Made by a program: the position numbers and the translations under genes. Positions 62,154-64,000 of a stretch of DNA of 64,000 nucleotides are shown piece after piece (positions within the stretch are counted from its first letter, which is position 1; each line of letters starts with the position of its first letter). Source of the stretch: Ferroacidibacillus organovorans (GTDB lineage Bacteria; Bacillota; Bacilli; Alicyclobacillales; SLC66); contig NZ_LSUQ01000005.1 of NCBI RefSeq assembly GCF_001642725.1, positions 1 through 64,000 on the forward strand. The letters are read 5' to 3'. A model generated the notes under the pieces. It had not been told where the DNA came from. It searched no databases and saw only the letters and a list, made by a program, of their open reading frames with translations.

Positions 62154-62180
62154 GACGCCGATTCGTCGGCGTCTCTTTTT
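62154..62180 (+). terminator. Terminator after greA
   Basis: GACGCCGA (62154-62161) pairs with TCGGCGTC (62166-62173) around a stable TTCG tetraloop, followed by TCTTTTT. Confidence 0.88.
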
Positions 62181-62205
62181 CGATGAATTGATTGGAACAT
62201 TTTGA

Positions 62206-63789
<1,584 letters not shown>

Positions 63790-63798
63790 AGGTGTCAC

Positions 63799-64000
63799 AT
63801 GACGTTATCGAGGATTGGGCATCGCAGAGAAATGAAAAAGGGGCGAGAAAAGCTCCCGTCACTTGCGCAGTTTTTTCGAACCTCAGAGGGTAAACCGATC
63901 GGCAGCTTGCGTTCGCGCCACTCGACTCAATACGTGCTCTCTTCGCAGGAAGTTCCAGTCAGTGGACTCGCGTTTACGTATTGGCTTACTGCCGTTTGGC
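63799..64000 (+). CDS. Unknown protein, cut by window end
   Basis: ATG 63799, with AGAGGTG upstream, opens a frame that stays open to the window edge (67 codons). The N-terminus is basic (RIGHRREMKKGREKL), followed by a mixed segment. It starts nine bases after the lysS stop, so it may be cotranscribed. Not recognised. Confidence 0.55.
   Translation, partial: MTLSRIGHRREMKKGREKLPSLAQFFRTSEGKPIGSLRSRHSTQYVLSSQEVPVSGLAFTYWLTAVW

Overview
The window (about 50% GC) comes from an endospore-forming member of the Bacillota, class Bacilli. It carries yabP, yabQ, spoIIE, yabS, yabT, a spoVB-like flippase gene and the tiny cortex gene cmpA, in blocks that follow the Bacillus subtilis origin region gene by gene. 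GTG and TTG starts are frequent. The sulfur-handling genes, the beta-glucoside uptake locus and the overall mix suggest an Alicyclobacillaceae-like organism (inference; no 16S sequence is present).

Layout. (1) 1-6.7 kb: 3' end of a 5S rRNA gene, then yaaC (reverse), guaB, a glycerophosphodiesterase gene where B. subtilis has dacA, pdxS-pdxT and serS. (2) 6.8-11.3 kb: an acetyltransferase, a small conserved protein, tRNA-Arg(CCT), a class II aldolase, a chemoreceptor and a DinB-fold protein. (3) 11.3-15.4 kb: a reactive-sulfur locus. A CstR-like repressor diverges from a membrane rhodanese and a TauE-type exporter; a second transcription unit follows with DsrE, a TusA-rhodanese fusion, thioredoxin and two more DsrE-like proteins. 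Three promoters here share one palindrome, TATACC-N6-GGTAT(A/T), so the locus reads as a single CstR-type regulon. (4) 15.4-19.0 kb: a membrane protein, a penicillin-acylase-family gene broken by a frameshift at a CCAA repeat, and an acetyltransferase. (5) 19.0-27.4 kb: a Dpp/Opp-type ABC importer, a LacI regulator and a GH1 beta-glucosidase, probably for uptake and cleavage of beta-glucosides. (6) 27.4-35.0 kb: tRNA-Asp and the cell-wall two-component locus walR-walK-walH-walI-walJ-htrA-rlmH. (7) 35.0-39.8 kb: an alpha/beta hydrolase, a Uma2-family protein, an EamA exporter, a VOC protein and an M32 carboxypeptidase. (8) 39.9-64 kb: spoVB-like, mazG, hup, rqcP, yabP, yabQ, divIC, yabR, (cmpA, dCMP deaminase), spoIIE, yabS, yabT, a ThrE-type exporter pair, tilS, hpt, ftsH, coaX, hslO, cysK, folP, folK, dusB, greA, lysS and a partial gene at the right edge.

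Most of the window is ordinary core genome. The parts most worth follow-up are the persulfide-responsive regulon with its distributed DsrE/TusA/rhodanese/thioredoxin relay, the repeat-associated frameshift in the acylase, and the palindromic and structured leader of the beta-glucoside importer. No CRISPR array, prophage, insertion sequence or obvious defence island was seen.
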